Source of the DNA: JAQVWU01 sp964628455
Lineage (GTDB): Bacteria > Bacillota > Clostridia > Oscillospirales > CAG-272
DNA: 55,989 bases
NCBI GenBank assembly: GCA_964628455.1
Contig: CAZVPD010000005.1
Coordinates: 1-55,989 of the forward strand
Reading direction: 5' to 3'
The translations under genes and the position numbers were made by a program. The notes beneath the pieces are model-generated. The model made no database searches. It was given only the letters and a program-made list of their open reading frames with translations, and was not told the origin of the DNA. Shown piece by piece: positions 42,372-51,897 of this stretch (positions within the stretch are counted from its first letter, which is position 1; the number at the start of each line of letters is the position of its first letter).

Positions 42372-43835
42372 TTACGCTTCGGGACTGAGGTATTCGTTGG
42401 TTTTTTCGATGGCGGTGATCAGGGCGGGGGTGAGTTTCTCCGCGTCGGAAATAAAGTTTGCCGCCGAACCGCTGAGGGAGGAGACGACTTTCGAGGCGAC
42501 ATTGCCCCATCTGTACATGTTTTCAATCTCGAAGCGCGTCTCCGAACCGTAGATAAGCCGCAGCATTTCGATGGAGATCTCATCGCGCACATACTTGTAA
42601 TTGAGCAGCACGTCAAAGTATACACTGCGCGCCTGCCTTCCCGACTCTGCGGCAAGGTTTTCGAGGACCGTTCCCGTCCTGTCCGGGTCGGACGCGGTGA
42701 CCGGAACGCCCATCGGCTGGATCTGGTCGGTTACGAACGAGATGTAGTTTTCCTGCGCTTCGTCGCGTTTCGGGAAGGGGATGATGCCGTAGCTGCTCTC
42801 CATGTCGCGCAGCGCGCTCAGTTCGCCCACGCCGCAGGAGGTGAACAGGAACCGGTCGGTGGGGAAGTTGGAGATGAATTTCTCGTCGAAATTGTTGTAA
42901 GCCAGCGTTTTGTCGCCGAGGACTTCCGAATAGCTGCTGAGTACGTCGTAATACTCCTGGCTGATGCCGTTGAAAACGATATAATTGTCTTCGTCTTTCT
43001 CAAACAGCGAAACGTCCGCCGCATGCAGGAAACCGTAGATGGTCGAATCGGGCCTTCCCGTAAATCCCATCAGGTCGGCATCCGGCTTGATCTGCCCGTC
43101 TCCGTTGAGGTCGGCGGAAACCTGCCTGATCGTTTCCTTGAATTTATCCATCGTCCATTTTCCGGCGTTTACGGTGTCATACGGGTCGGCGATCGTGTAG
43201 TCCCCGGCGATCTTGCTGTTGAAGGCCAGAATGCTGTGAAAGTCATACAGGTAAAAGCTGATGTCGCCGAAGGCCAGATAAATGCCCGGTCCGATTGAAA
43301 CGGCGTCTATGGCGGACTTGTTCCACCAGGGATTGCCGAAGTCGAAGGACTCGATCGTGTCCATGTTCATAAGGAACCGGTTGGCGAGCATGTTCGAGAT
43401 CATATTGCTCGAATGCTGCCAGATGACATCGTAGATGTCATCTCCCGCGCTGACCGCGTTTTTAACCAGTTTGTTGACGTTGTCCACCGTTTCGAGGTTG
43501 ATTTTGATCATGGTGTTGAGCCGGTCGTTGACCGTCTGCGTCCGGTTGTAGATGACGTCGTTGAGCGTCTCGCCGTTGAGTTCTTCGACGCAGACCGTTG
43601 TGGTGGAGGCCGCCGTTTCGAGATACTGAAGGATGGTGAATTCGTATCCGCCGTAATCGGCTGCCGGAAGGGCGGAATAGGCTTTATCCTCCTCGCTCAG
43701 GGTAACCTCCTCGGTCACGGTCTGCGCGGTCGTTTCGGAAGATTCCGCGGCGGGGGCTGCGCAGGCCGCGAGTGCAGCCTGGAGCATGATCAGAAATGCC
43801 GGGATCATCAAATAAAAACGTTTGCGGGTACGCAT
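42372..43835 (-). CDS. Extracellular solute-binding lipoprotein
   Basis: A 487-residue lipoprotein (ATG 43835, GGGTGA upstream). The signal peptide ends at ALAAC, followed by an Ala/Glu/Thr linker. Family-1 solute-binding features: YEFTILQYLE, NGETLNDVIYNRTQTVNDRL, NPWWNKSA, DLNGDGQIKPDADLMGF (Ca-loop-like) and IIPFPKRDEAQENY. Should bind a sugar outside the cell. Downstream member of a two-gene unit with the paralogue at 43880, separated by 44 bases. Confidence 0.87.
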   Translation of the reverse strand: MRTRKRFYLMIPAFLIMLQAALAACAAPAAESSETTAQTVTEEVTLSEEDKAYSALPAADYGGYEFTILQYLETAASTTTVCVEELNGETLNDVIYNRTQTVNDRLNTMIKINLETVDNVNKLVKNAVSAGDDIYDVIWQHSSNMISNMLANRFLMNMDTIESFDFGNPWWNKSAIDAVSIGPGIYLAFGDISFYLYDFHSILAFNSKIAGDYTIADPYDTVNAGKWTMDKFKETIRQVSADLNGDGQIKPDADLMGFTGRPDSTIYGFLHAADVSLFEKDEDNYIVFNGISQEYYDVLSSYSEVLGDKTLAYNNFDEKFISNFPTDRFLFTSCGVGELSALRDMESSYGIIPFPKRDEAQENYISFVTDQIQPMGVPVTASDPDRTGTVLENLAAESGRQARSVYFDVLLNYKYVRDEISIEMLRLIYGSETRFEIENMYRWGNVASKVVSSLSGSAANFISDAEKLTPALITAIEKTNEYLSPEA

Positions 43836-43879
43836 AATTTCACCCAATCCTTTTCGGTTGATTTAATTCCGGACAGCTG

Positions 43880-45382
43880 TTATTCCATTTCCCGGAACGC
43901 TTCGGTCGCCTTGTCGATCGTGGACTGGACCGTTTTAAGCTTTTTCTCCGTCGCCGAAGCGAAGGTGTTTTTGCCGGCCATGAACAGGTCCGTGTAGATG
44001 ACCCGGACCGGAACCATCCAGACCGTGTCGCCGAGGTCCATCGTGCGGGAGTTGTAGATGACATCGAGCATGGAAACGGTATCCTCGTCGCGCGAATACT
44101 TGTATTTCAGTGCGACGTCGTAATAGGCGGGGACGGTATAGTTCTTCGATTCGACCGCAAGGGATTCGACGATGATGCTCGTTCTCTCAAGATCCGTGCA
44201 GGTGACGGGAACGCAGTTGATCCAGCCGTCGATCACGCGCGTGACGTATTTTTCCTGCGCGTCGTCGTATTTCGGGATCGGCACGACGCCGAAATCGCTC
44301 TTCATATCCCGCAGCAGGGAAAGATGACCGATGATGGTGACTTTGAACAGGGCGTTGCCCGCGGCGAAAAGCGAGGACGCGGCGCGGCGCAGATCCTCCC
44401 CTCCCGTATTCGGGAAGTTCTCGAACTTGTCTTTGAAGGCTTCGAAATAGATCTTGTCGCCGCCCCAGACGTAATTATACACTTTGTCCAGGATGTCGTC
44501 GAATTTCGCATTGCCCAGACCGTTGAAATAGGGCAAGTCGTCGGCGTCCTTCATGATCGTCTTGAAATCGGACCCGACCCAGAAGGACGGATAGAACATG
44601 TCGCCTTCGGAGACCACCCCGAACAGGTCGGTGTCGGTCATCTTCCCGTCACCGTTCAGGTCGCTGACGGCTCCCTGCGCCAGGGTGAAGAACGCGTCGA
44701 CGGTCCATTTGCCGTCATACACCGTTTTATAGATGTCCTCGTAATTGTAATCCTCGACAAGCTGCTTGTTGTAGACGATGCAGAGGGACTGCTCGAACAT
44801 ATTCAGGCATTCGTCGCTGTAGGCAAAGAAGAATTTGTTCCCGATGGAAAGGGCGTTGTTGACGTCCTGCGCGTACCACGGCTGCGAAAGGTCGACATAA
44901 GGCAGGTCGAGGACCGAAAGCACCATTCCCTCCAGCGCCGTCGAAAACGCGTCCCGGCAGATCATGAGGTTCAGGTCAAAGTCGTCCGAGGCAGAGGTGA
45001 CCGACTTTTTGAAATTGGAGGTCAGGGCGTCGTAGGCTGCGACGTCGATCTCCTTGAATTTCATATTGTACCGGTCCTCGATGATTCGGTTCCGCTTGTA
45101 GATGGCGTCGTTGATGACCTCGCCGTTCTCTTCGGCCGCGTCGGCGGCAAGCGTCAGGGAATAAACATCTTTTTCCACGGTTACGATGCGGAATTCGTAG
45201 CCGCCGAGATCGGTATCGGGCAGATATCCGGCCGCGTAGTGCAGTTCGGTCGTTTCGGCTGCCGTCTCGGTGCTCCCGGATGTGGTTTCGGCTGCTGTAT
45301 CGGCAGGTTCCGAACAGGAAAGAAAAACGGGGAGCAGGACAAGCGCGGACATGAGCAGGATAAGGACTCTTCTGATGAACAT
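43880..45382 (-). CDS. Extracellular solute-binding lipoprotein
   Basis: A 500-residue lipoprotein. ATG 45382 has GGAGGT four bases upstream; longer in-frame starts have no such site and spoil the signal peptide. Signal ends FLSC, then a Thr/Glu-rich linker. NGEVINDAIYKRNRIIEDRY, SQPWYAQDVNNALS, DLNGDGKMTDTDLFGV and PIPKYDDAQEKYVTR match its paralogues. First gene of its pair, with a promoter at 45465-45493. Divergent from the PBP1A gene. Confidence 0.88.
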   Translation of the reverse strand: MFIRRVLILLMSALVLLPVFLSCSEPADTAAETTSGSTETAAETTELHYAAGYLPDTDLGGYEFRIVTVEKDVYSLTLAADAAEENGEVINDAIYKRNRIIEDRYNMKFKEIDVAAYDALTSNFKKSVTSASDDFDLNLMICRDAFSTALEGMVLSVLDLPYVDLSQPWYAQDVNNALSIGNKFFFAYSDECLNMFEQSLCIVYNKQLVEDYNYEDIYKTVYDGKWTVDAFFTLAQGAVSDLNGDGKMTDTDLFGVVSEGDMFYPSFWVGSDFKTIMKDADDLPYFNGLGNAKFDDILDKVYNYVWGGDKIYFEAFKDKFENFPNTGGEDLRRAASSLFAAGNALFKVTIIGHLSLLRDMKSDFGVVPIPKYDDAQEKYVTRVIDGWINCVPVTCTDLERTSIIVESLAVESKNYTVPAYYDVALKYKYSRDEDTVSMLDVIYNSRTMDLGDTVWMVPVRVIYTDLFMAGKNTFASATEKKLKTVQSTIDKATEAFREME

Positions 45383-45464
45383 AATACCTCCGGAAATGTC
45401 TTCCCGGCAGAAACCGCCGGCATGATTTTTTGAATTTTTGAATGTGATTAAGACGGATGCATCT

Positions 45465-45493
45465 ATTATAAGTCCGGAACGGATATTTAGCAA
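45465..45493 (-). promoter_or_regulatory. Promoter of the minus-strand solute-binding pair
   Basis: On the minus strand: TTGCTA, 17 bases, TATAAT, about 80 bases before ATG 45382. Confidence 0.7.
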
Positions 45494-45573
45494 TAGTTCC
45501 GGCAATTATTTTCGTTTTTTATTCATTCGGTGTTAACAGGATGTCTGTATAATAAGAATTTAAATCTCATATG

Positions 45574-45602
45574 TTGACACGGATAATGAAAAGGAATATA
45601 AT
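45574..45602 (+). promoter_or_regulatory. Perfect consensus promoter of the PBP1A gene
   Basis: TTGACA, 17 bases, TATAAT, leader of about 38 nt to the GAGGAG site and ATG 45647. Confidence 0.9.
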
Positions 45603-45646
45603 TTGCTTGTCCGGCAGTTTTGATAATACTTTGAGGAGATGCTCCG

Positions 45647-48253
45647 ATGAACGGAAGAAGCGGCTATCCGATGCCGAGGTCCTACAGAAAGAAAAAAAAG
45701 ATCAGTCCGGCCGCGGTCATCGCCCGGATCCTCCTGAGATTTTTTACATATTTGCTGAATGTTCTGATCACCGTTTTCCTGATCTGCCTCATAACGGGCA
45801 TGGTCGTGGGCAGCGCGTTCGTTTATTATGTGCTCAACTATATCGATACGGACATCGCGGAATTCGACATGATCAACACGGGCCAGAATATGACGACAAA
45901 AATTTATTATATGGACTGGAAAGACCGCGAAACCGGCGACGGCGTTCCGGTCGAACTGGAAGACCAGCGCCTTTACGGAGCGGAGAACCGGATGTGGGCG
46001 TCCTATCAGAGCATTCCGAAAAATCTGCGGAACGCGTTTGTCGCCATTGAGGATAAGCGGTACTGGGATCACAACGGCGTCGACCTTCTGCGCAGCGCGT
46101 CGGCGGCGTATACCTATTTCTTTAAAGGCATCAATTCCTACGGCGCCTCAACCATTACCCAGCAGCTGATCAAAAACGTGACCGGGGACGGTGAGGTCAC
46201 CGTACCACGCAAGATCCAGGAGATCATGCGCGCCATTAAACTCAGCGAGCAGAAAGACAAAACCGAGATCCTGGAGATGTATCTCAACCTGATCAATTTG
46301 TCGCAGGGCTGCTACGGCGTGCAGGCGGCGGCGTATACCTATTTCGGCAAAGACGTCAGCGATCTGACGCTGATCGAATGCGCGGCGATCGCGGCCATCA
46401 CGCAGGCGCCGACAAAATGGGACCCGATACAGAATCCGGACAACAACAAACTCCGGCGCGACTTGATTTTATCCGAAATGTTCGATCAGAGCTACATCAC
46501 GCAGAGCGAATTCGACGGTGCATACGGAAAAGAACTGGTCCTCAACGTGCAGAGCGATCTTGACAATCCGTCGACCGCTTCGGTCAAGACCTGGTATACC
46601 GACGCCGTGATCAACGAGGCCATCGACCTGCTGATCGCGCAAAACGGGTACTCGCGCGAGGTCGCTTCAAGGCTTATCTATACGGCGGGATATAAGATCA
46701 TCACGGCGATGGACCCCGATATCCAGGATCTGCTGGATGAATATTTTGCCGACAGTTCCAATTTCGAAGCGGTCGACACCTCTCCCATTCAGCCTCAGGC
46801 TTCGATGGTCATCATCGACCACAGGACAGGCGACGTGCTCGGGATCGCCGGAGGACGGGGGATAAAGGAAGGGAACCGCGTCCAGAATTACGCGACCCAG
46901 ACCGTCCGCTCGCCGGGTTCATCGATCAAGCCCCTTTCGGTGTACGCTCCGGCGCTCGAAAACGGTCTCATCAACTACGCCACGGTTTTCGACGACACGC
47001 CGGTCAACTTCGGTGACCCGGTTTACGAAGCCGGCAAACTCGTCGGATATTCGAACGAGCACGGCTATCCGAGCAATTTCCCGGATGTGTACAACGGGCT
47101 GACGACCGTGGGAGAGGCTGTCCGCCGTTCGGTGAACACGGTTTCGCTCAAAGTCCTGGAAAAGCTGACGCTTGAAACATCGTTTGATTTTTTAAAGAAC
47201 AAACTGCATATGAAGAGCCTGATCGAATACCGCGAGCTGACGGGCGGAACCGCGATCACCGATATGGATTATTCCGCGCTCGGACTCGGCGGTATGAACT
47301 ACGGGCTGACGGTGCTCGAAATGACCGCGGGTTATCAGATCTTTCCCAACAACGGCGTTTACAACAAACCGCGCATCGTTTTGCAGATACTCGACGGGGA
47401 CGACAACGTCATTCTGGACAACCGGGCGGAGTCCGAGGTCGTGATCAGCGGGCAGAGCGCATCCATTATGACGAAAATGATGGAAAGCGTCGTCCGAAGC
47501 GGAACCGCTGCCGCCATTACAGTGGACAGCATGGTCAATGTCGCCGGAAAGACCGGTACGACGACCAAAGACAACGACCGCTGGTTCATCGGTTATACGC
47601 CGTACCTTACGGGGGGCGTCTGGTTCGGCTACGATATGCCCCGGAGCCTGAGCAGCTTCAAAGAGAGCCCCGCCCTGAAGATATGGGACGACGTCATGAC
47701 CGTCCTGCATGAAAAAATCATCGCGGAAGCAACCGAAAGCGGGTACGGGGTCAGATCCTTTGTGACGGCAAACGGCGTGATCGCCGCGTCTTACTGCATG
47801 GATTCGGGCAAGCTGATGACGGACGCCTGCCGTGCGGACCCGCGCGGAGACCGCGAGGAAACAGGATATTTCACCGCGGACAACATGCCGTCGGAAACCT
47901 GCGACTGCCATGTGCTTGTGGATTACGACAGGGTCACAAAATGCGTCGCGGGTCCGGGCTGCCCCGCCGAAAACATCCGGAAAGTCGGCCTGATCAAAGT
48001 GACGACCCGCAAATTTCCCGTTCCCGGCGTCGTCGTGACCGACGCTCAGTTTGTATACCGCGAACTTCCCGCCGGCATTCAGCCCGGTTCGTCCGAAACA
48101 GATCCGTTTTTCATCAACGCGGTCCCCGCAGGGACATATGTCGGCACCAGCGGTCCCGAAAAACAATACAACTGCTACTGCACGGCTCACTGGCCCGACG
48201 CCCCTCCCCCGGCAGCGGCGCAAGAAACCGAAGCGCCCGAGGATTCGGAATAA
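45647..48253 (+). CDS. Class A penicillin-binding protein (PBP1A-type)
   Basis: An 868-residue bifunctional peptidoglycan synthase. A basic cytoplasmic tail and one TM helix (about 35-65) precede the GT51 glycosyltransferase domain, with AIEDKRYWDHNGVD (catalytic Glu near 134) and GASTITQQLIKN. The transpeptidase domain has S-S-I-K (near 425-428: SPGSSIKPLSVY), the S-V-N motif (RRSVNTVSLK) and KTGTT (near 635). The C-terminus ends in a Cys-bearing, Pro/Glu-rich tail (PDAPPPAAAQETEAPEDSE). All active-site motifs are intact. Own consensus promoter and terminator, so monocistronic. Confidence 0.95.
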   Translation: MNGRSGYPMPRSYRKKKKISPAAVIARILLRFFTYLLNVLITVFLICLITGMVVGSAFVYYVLNYIDTDIAEFDMINTGQNMTTKIYYMDWKDRETGDGVPVELEDQRLYGAENRMWASYQSIPKNLRNAFVAIEDKRYWDHNGVDLLRSASAAYTYFFKGINSYGASTITQQLIKNVTGDGEVTVPRKIQEIMRAIKLSEQKDKTEILEMYLNLINLSQGCYGVQAAAYTYFGKDVSDLTLIECAAIAAITQAPTKWDPIQNPDNNKLRRDLILSEMFDQSYITQSEFDGAYGKELVLNVQSDLDNPSTASVKTWYTDAVINEAIDLLIAQNGYSREVASRLIYTAGYKIITAMDPDIQDLLDEYFADSSNFEAVDTSPIQPQASMVIIDHRTGDVLGIAGGRGIKEGNRVQNYATQTVRSPGSSIKPLSVYAPALENGLINYATVFDDTPVNFGDPVYEAGKLVGYSNEHGYPSNFPDVYNGLTTVGEAVRRSVNTVSLKVLEKLTLETSFDFLKNKLHMKSLIEYRELTGGTAITDMDYSALGLGGMNYGLTVLEMTAGYQIFPNNGVYNKPRIVLQILDGDDNVILDNRAESEVVISGQSASIMTKMMESVVRSGTAAAITVDSMVNVAGKTGTTTKDNDRWFIGYTPYLTGGVWFGYDMPRSLSSFKESPALKIWDDVMTVLHEKIIAEATESGYGVRSFVTANGVIAASYCMDSGKLMTDACRADPRGDREETGYFTADNMPSETCDCHVLVDYDRVTKCVAGPGCPAENIRKVGLIKVTTRKFPVPGVVVTDAQFVYRELPAGIQPGSSETDPFFINAVPAGTYVGTSGPEKQYNCYCTAHWPDAPPPAAAQETEAPEDSE

Positions 48254-48273
48254 CCGTTTCGATATGTATAAAG

Positions 48274-48311
48274 AAAAAAGGAAAAGGAACCGCAGCTCCT
48301 TTTCCTTTTTT
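48274..48311. terminator. Perfect bidirectional terminator
   Basis: A fully matched 15-base stem (AAAAAAGGAAAAGGA with its complement) around ACCGCAGC. The A and T runs are inside the arms, so both convergent genes (PBP1A and the CBM9-like gene) can use it. Confidence 0.85.
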
Positions 48312-48325
48312 AGTTGAGGTTAAAA

Positions 48326-49210
48326 TTATCTGGATTTCTTCTTCGAAACGGCGAGGATTCCGAGGCACGCGGCTGCGAGAACGGCTGCCGAAAGAACGGC
48401 GGTGTCGGCTGTCTGCGCTGCGGCGGTGGTGACGGGAGCTGCTTCTTCGGCGGCTGCTTCGGCGGCCGGAGCTTCGGTTTCGGGAGCGGCGGTCTCTGCC
48501 GGTTTTTCATTGAAGATCAGCGTTCCCATGTCATTCGCATACTGCCAGGAGTTGACTCCGTTGGCTCCGTCCGCATTCTTCCAGTTGACGATGCCTTCGC
48601 GGTCTCCGTTGCCGATGGCGTTGTTGATGAACATCTCGTAACCGATCTTATCGCCTGGGTTGTATGTCTTATACGCGAGCGGGATCTGGATCTCGACTTC
48701 GTAACCGGTGGCTGTGATCTTGCACATGCTCTTTGTGCCGTCGATGTACTTCTGGATGCCGAAGATTGTGGGTCCTTCGGGATAATTCTTGGTTCCTTCG
48801 ACTGCGGGTACATTCACGTAGCCGGCGTAGGAATCGTCGCCGAGGTCGCGGTAGCTGACTTCCGGTTCGCGCTTGTAAGCGAAGTCAAGCATAAAGCCCA
48901 CGGCGTCCTGGTTCCAGGCGTCGTCTCTTATTACCGCGTCAACGGTCGGGTCCGCGATGACGGCGTAGAAATAAATGAAAGCGCCGTCCCAAAGCGAGTA
49001 TACGACACCCGTTGCGGTCTGGTCGCCCACATCATCTCCGGAGACATCTGCAACGACGATGGACTGAGCGGTATCCCAGACTGCCTCTTTGACTCCGTCG
49101 ATGACCGGGGTGCCCCATTCGGCATAAGTGACGGCGTCATGTGCGGAAAGCGGAAGCGCGGTCAGAATCATCAGTGCTGCGAGGGTAAAAGCTAAAAAGA
49201 ATTTTTTCAT
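48326..49210 (-). CDS. Secreted CBM9-like sugar-binding surface protein
   Basis: A 294-residue protein with a clear signal peptide (MKKFFLAFTLAALMILTALP...SAHD). Residues about 30-235 read like a CBM9/DUF1083 domain: WGTPVIDGVKEAVWDTAQSI, VVYSLWDGAFIYFYAVIADP and YEVEIQIPLAYKT. A Glu/Ala/Thr-rich spacer leads to QTADTAVLSAAVLAAACLG and a KKKSR end, a membrane-anchor tail resembling sortase signals but with QTADT in place of LPxTG. Ribosome site AGGAGG, seven bases before ATG. Likely binds carbohydrate at the surface; non-catalytic. Confidence 0.75.
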   Translation of the reverse strand: MKKFFLAFTLAALMILTALPLSAHDAVTYAEWGTPVIDGVKEAVWDTAQSIVVADVSGDDVGDQTATGVVYSLWDGAFIYFYAVIADPTVDAVIRDDAWNQDAVGFMLDFAYKREPEVSYRDLGDDSYAGYVNVPAVEGTKNYPEGPTIFGIQKYIDGTKSMCKITATGYEVEIQIPLAYKTYNPGDKIGYEMFINNAIGNGDREGIVNWKNADGANGVNSWQYANDMGTLIFNEKPAETAAPETEAPAAEAAAEEAAPVTTAAAQTADTAVLSAAVLAAACLGILAVSKKKSR

Positions 49211-49383
49211 CAGAAAACCTCCTGTTAATATTTGTTACTATAATATGTTATAGAAAAAATATGAATAAATCATGAAAAAATATCAATCTTAGTGTAAACA
49301 ATCGCGTATATCGGCTTATTAATCATAAAACAGACAAAAATGTTGTAATATTATGTCGTTTTTATAAAGAAAATGCGATCATC

Positions 49384-50088
49384 TTATTTCAGCAGGGGAC
49401 AGCCGCAGGCCCGGCACCAGTCCGCCCTGATATCGGACCTGTAGCCGCACGCCGCGCAGAACAGGAAGGAATCGTGCGATTTGTCGTATTTTTCGATGTA
49501 ACTGATTTTTCCGCGCGCGTGGCGGCGGAGCCTGTCGCCGACATTCAGATAATTATACATCGTGTCGTCGTTTTCATACGTCAGCACGATGATCTTTCCG
49601 CCCGTTGTCCTCACATGCACGGCGTATTCGGTGACGATCTCCTGAACCTGTCCGTCGTCGTCCCTGATGCTTTTTTTGCGGTCGGCGATCGCTTTGTATA
49701 CGACGTCGCCTTCCCATCCCTTGCCGCCGAAGGCGGTTTTCAGCGAGGAAAACAAGCCGATGAGCAGGAACATGCCGCAGATCACGCCGCCGACGGTCAG
49801 GGCCTGGGCGGGCGAATCGAATTCTCCCGACGCAAGCAGCAGCGCGGGCACGGCAACAGCCAGCGCTCCCGTCCATATCCATATATAGATCGTGCTGTTT
49901 TTACGGTAAGCCGCGAACCTTGGGTCGCGGATCCTTTCGGACCATCCGGTGCTCCCCCCGGGAGCCGTCCGCGAAAAGGGCGCGTCCGATGATAAGTCGA
50001 ATCCGCACCGGCCGCAGAACCCGGTTTTGTTTTTCAGTCTGTCCCCGCATGCGGGGCAGAAAAACAGCATTTTATGATTGGTTGTCAT
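49384..50088 (-). CDS. Membrane protein with zinc ribbons at both ends
   Basis: A 234-residue protein. The N-terminus has FFCPACGDRL...GFCGRCG and the C-terminus FCAACGYRS...WCRACGCP, two CxxC-CxxC zinc ribbons. Between are two TM helices (about 70-87 and 96-115) and a soluble stretch with a long beta-hairpin (IVTEYAVHVRTTGGKIIVL). Start ATG 50088 with GGGAGGG close upstream. Function unknown; such ribbon-TM proteins occur widely in Bacillota. Confidence 0.75.
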   Translation of the reverse strand: MTTNHKMLFFCPACGDRLKNKTGFCGRCGFDLSSDAPFSRTAPGGSTGWSERIRDPRFAAYRKNSTIYIWIWTGALAVAVPALLLASGEFDSPAQALTVGGVICGMFLLIGLFSSLKTAFGGKGWEGDVVYKAIADRKKSIRDDDGQVQEIVTEYAVHVRTTGGKIIVLTYENDDTMYNYLNVGDRLRRHARGKISYIEKYDKSHDSFLFCAACGYRSDIRADWCRACGCPLLK

Positions 50089-50202
50089 CCGGCCCTCCCG
50101 AATTTCTTTTATTTATCATAGCATATCTGCGGCCGGATGTCAATAATGTCGGAAGAATAAGCTTTTAATATATGAATAAAACGTGAATATTGAGCGATGT
50201 GC

Positions 50203-50231
50203 TTGTAATATGCGGCCGGAAATGATAGAAT
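50203..50231 (+). promoter_or_regulatory. Promoter of the plus-strand solute-binding pair
   Basis: TTGTAA, 17 bases, TAGAAT, about 70 bases before ATG 50302. Confidence 0.65.
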
Positions 50232-50301
50232 GTGAAGGAAACATATCGGAACTTAAAACACGTTTTTCCGGCCGGGTCCCGGCGCCGAAAGGGGAAAAAA
50301 C

Positions 50302-51825
50302 ATGAAAAATATGAAAAACACCTTTGTTTTTATAACAGCTGTCCTGCTGACCGCGGGTCTTGTCCTCACCGCGTCCTGCGCGGCCGGAGAACCGGGGGAA
50401 AAGAACGATCCTGGGTCCGAAACGACCGCGTCCGCGGAGACACAGGCCGATACGGAGCCGTCCTACGACCGGCTGCCCGCCGTACTCGATTTTGAGGGCA
50501 GGCGTATCGCCGTCCTGTCCCGGACCGAAACGTTCGACGCAGACGAGATCGACGTTGCGGAAATGAACGGCGACGTGATCAACGACGCCGTCTATGCGCG
50601 CGGACGCGCGGTGGAGGACAGGCTCAACATCGTCATTGACAATTCGGGCGCCATCGCGGATGACGCCGATATGAACGCGGCGAATGTTCTGCTTGAAAAA
50701 GCGGTCAAGGCCGGGTCGGCCGAATACGACATCGTCGCGGCATGGGCGCTCGGGATGTCCGCAAGTTCGCTCTCCGGCTATCTGCGCAGCCTGCTTGACT
50801 GCGAATATCTGGACCTTGACGGTATTTACTGGTCTCAGGGGATCAACGAGTCGCTGTCGGTCGGGGACGGACAGTATCTCTGCACGGGTCCCATGTCGCT
50901 CGGATATTACCGCTATATGTTCGTCACGGTCTTCAACCTGAATATGTTCGATGACCACAACATCGTCTATCCGTATGAAGCGGTCCGGAAAGGGACCTGG
51001 ACGCTGGATGAGCAGAACCGGCTGGCCTCACAGTGCTATTCGGACCTCAACGGGGACAGCGTGAAGGATGCCGGCGACCGTTACGGCTTTTACACGCTGA
51101 CAGGCACATCGACCTCCCTCACCGACGGTTTCTGGGCCGCGTGCGACCTCCGCACTGCCGTCAAAACCGAAGACAATTTCTACGAATACAGGACGGACGC
51201 GGGGGTCTTCTCGTCGGCTGTCGACCATATCCTCGCGCTGTTCGCCGGTGACGGCTCCTATACGGAAAAGGCCGGCAAGCTCAATGACGGCGACGTCTAT
51301 AAAAAATTCACCGAGGGCGGGACGGCGATGACCAACATACGGCTTTACAACGTCGAAACGCCTCTCTTCCGCAATATGACCGATTCCTACGGCATTCTGC
51401 CGATGCCCAAACGCGATGAAAGTCAGACGGACTATTATACGCTCTGTCAGGATCAGTTTATCGTTTACGGGATCCCGTCAACGGTTCCCGACGGGGATCT
51501 GGGAATCATGGGCGCCTTCCTCGAAGCGCTGGCTTCCGAAAGCTACAAGACCGTCACGCCGGCTTATTACGAGATCGCGCTCACGACCAAATTCGTCCAC
51601 GACGCGGACTCTGTCGAAATGCTGAACCTTGTCTCGCAGAGCGTCTATATCGATCCCGCCGTCTGCTACAGCGGGTATTTCACCGTTACTGTCACGGGGA
51701 CCCTGCGGGAAGCGCTCGGGAAAACGGACAATACGATCGCCTCCACGCTCGAAAAACAGTACGAACCGATGCTGATAAAGATCGAAAAACTCAACTCGGC
51801 GTTTGCGGAGCTGCAGAACGGGTAA
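50302..51825 (+). CDS. Extracellular solute-binding lipoprotein
   Basis: A 507-residue lipoprotein (GAAAGGGG before ATG). Signal ends LTASC, then a Glu/Thr linker. FEGRRIAVLSRTETFDADEI, NGDVINDAVYARGRAVEDRL, DLNGDSVKDAGDRYGFYTL (Ca-loop-like, less regular than its paralogues) and LPMPKRDESQTDYYT. Same family as the minus-strand pair. First of two genes, 72 bases before the next. Confidence 0.87.
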   Translation: MKNMKNTFVFITAVLLTAGLVLTASCAAGEPGEKNDPGSETTASAETQADTEPSYDRLPAVLDFEGRRIAVLSRTETFDADEIDVAEMNGDVINDAVYARGRAVEDRLNIVIDNSGAIADDADMNAANVLLEKAVKAGSAEYDIVAAWALGMSASSLSGYLRSLLDCEYLDLDGIYWSQGINESLSVGDGQYLCTGPMSLGYYRYMFVTVFNLNMFDDHNIVYPYEAVRKGTWTLDEQNRLASQCYSDLNGDSVKDAGDRYGFYTLTGTSTSLTDGFWAACDLRTAVKTEDNFYEYRTDAGVFSSAVDHILALFAGDGSYTEKAGKLNDGDVYKKFTEGGTAMTNIRLYNVETPLFRNMTDSYGILPMPKRDESQTDYYTLCQDQFIVYGIPSTVPDGDLGIMGAFLEALASESYKTVTPAYYEIALTTKFVHDADSVEMLNLVSQSVYIDPAVCYSGYFTVTVTGTLREALGKTDNTIASTLEKQYEPMLIKIEKLNSAFAELQNG

Positions 51826-51897
51826 ACCGGCAGGATGCCGGAGATCTGCTGCCGCAAACTCATCCGCTTTTTTCTTCAGACCATACGGAGGATGAAA

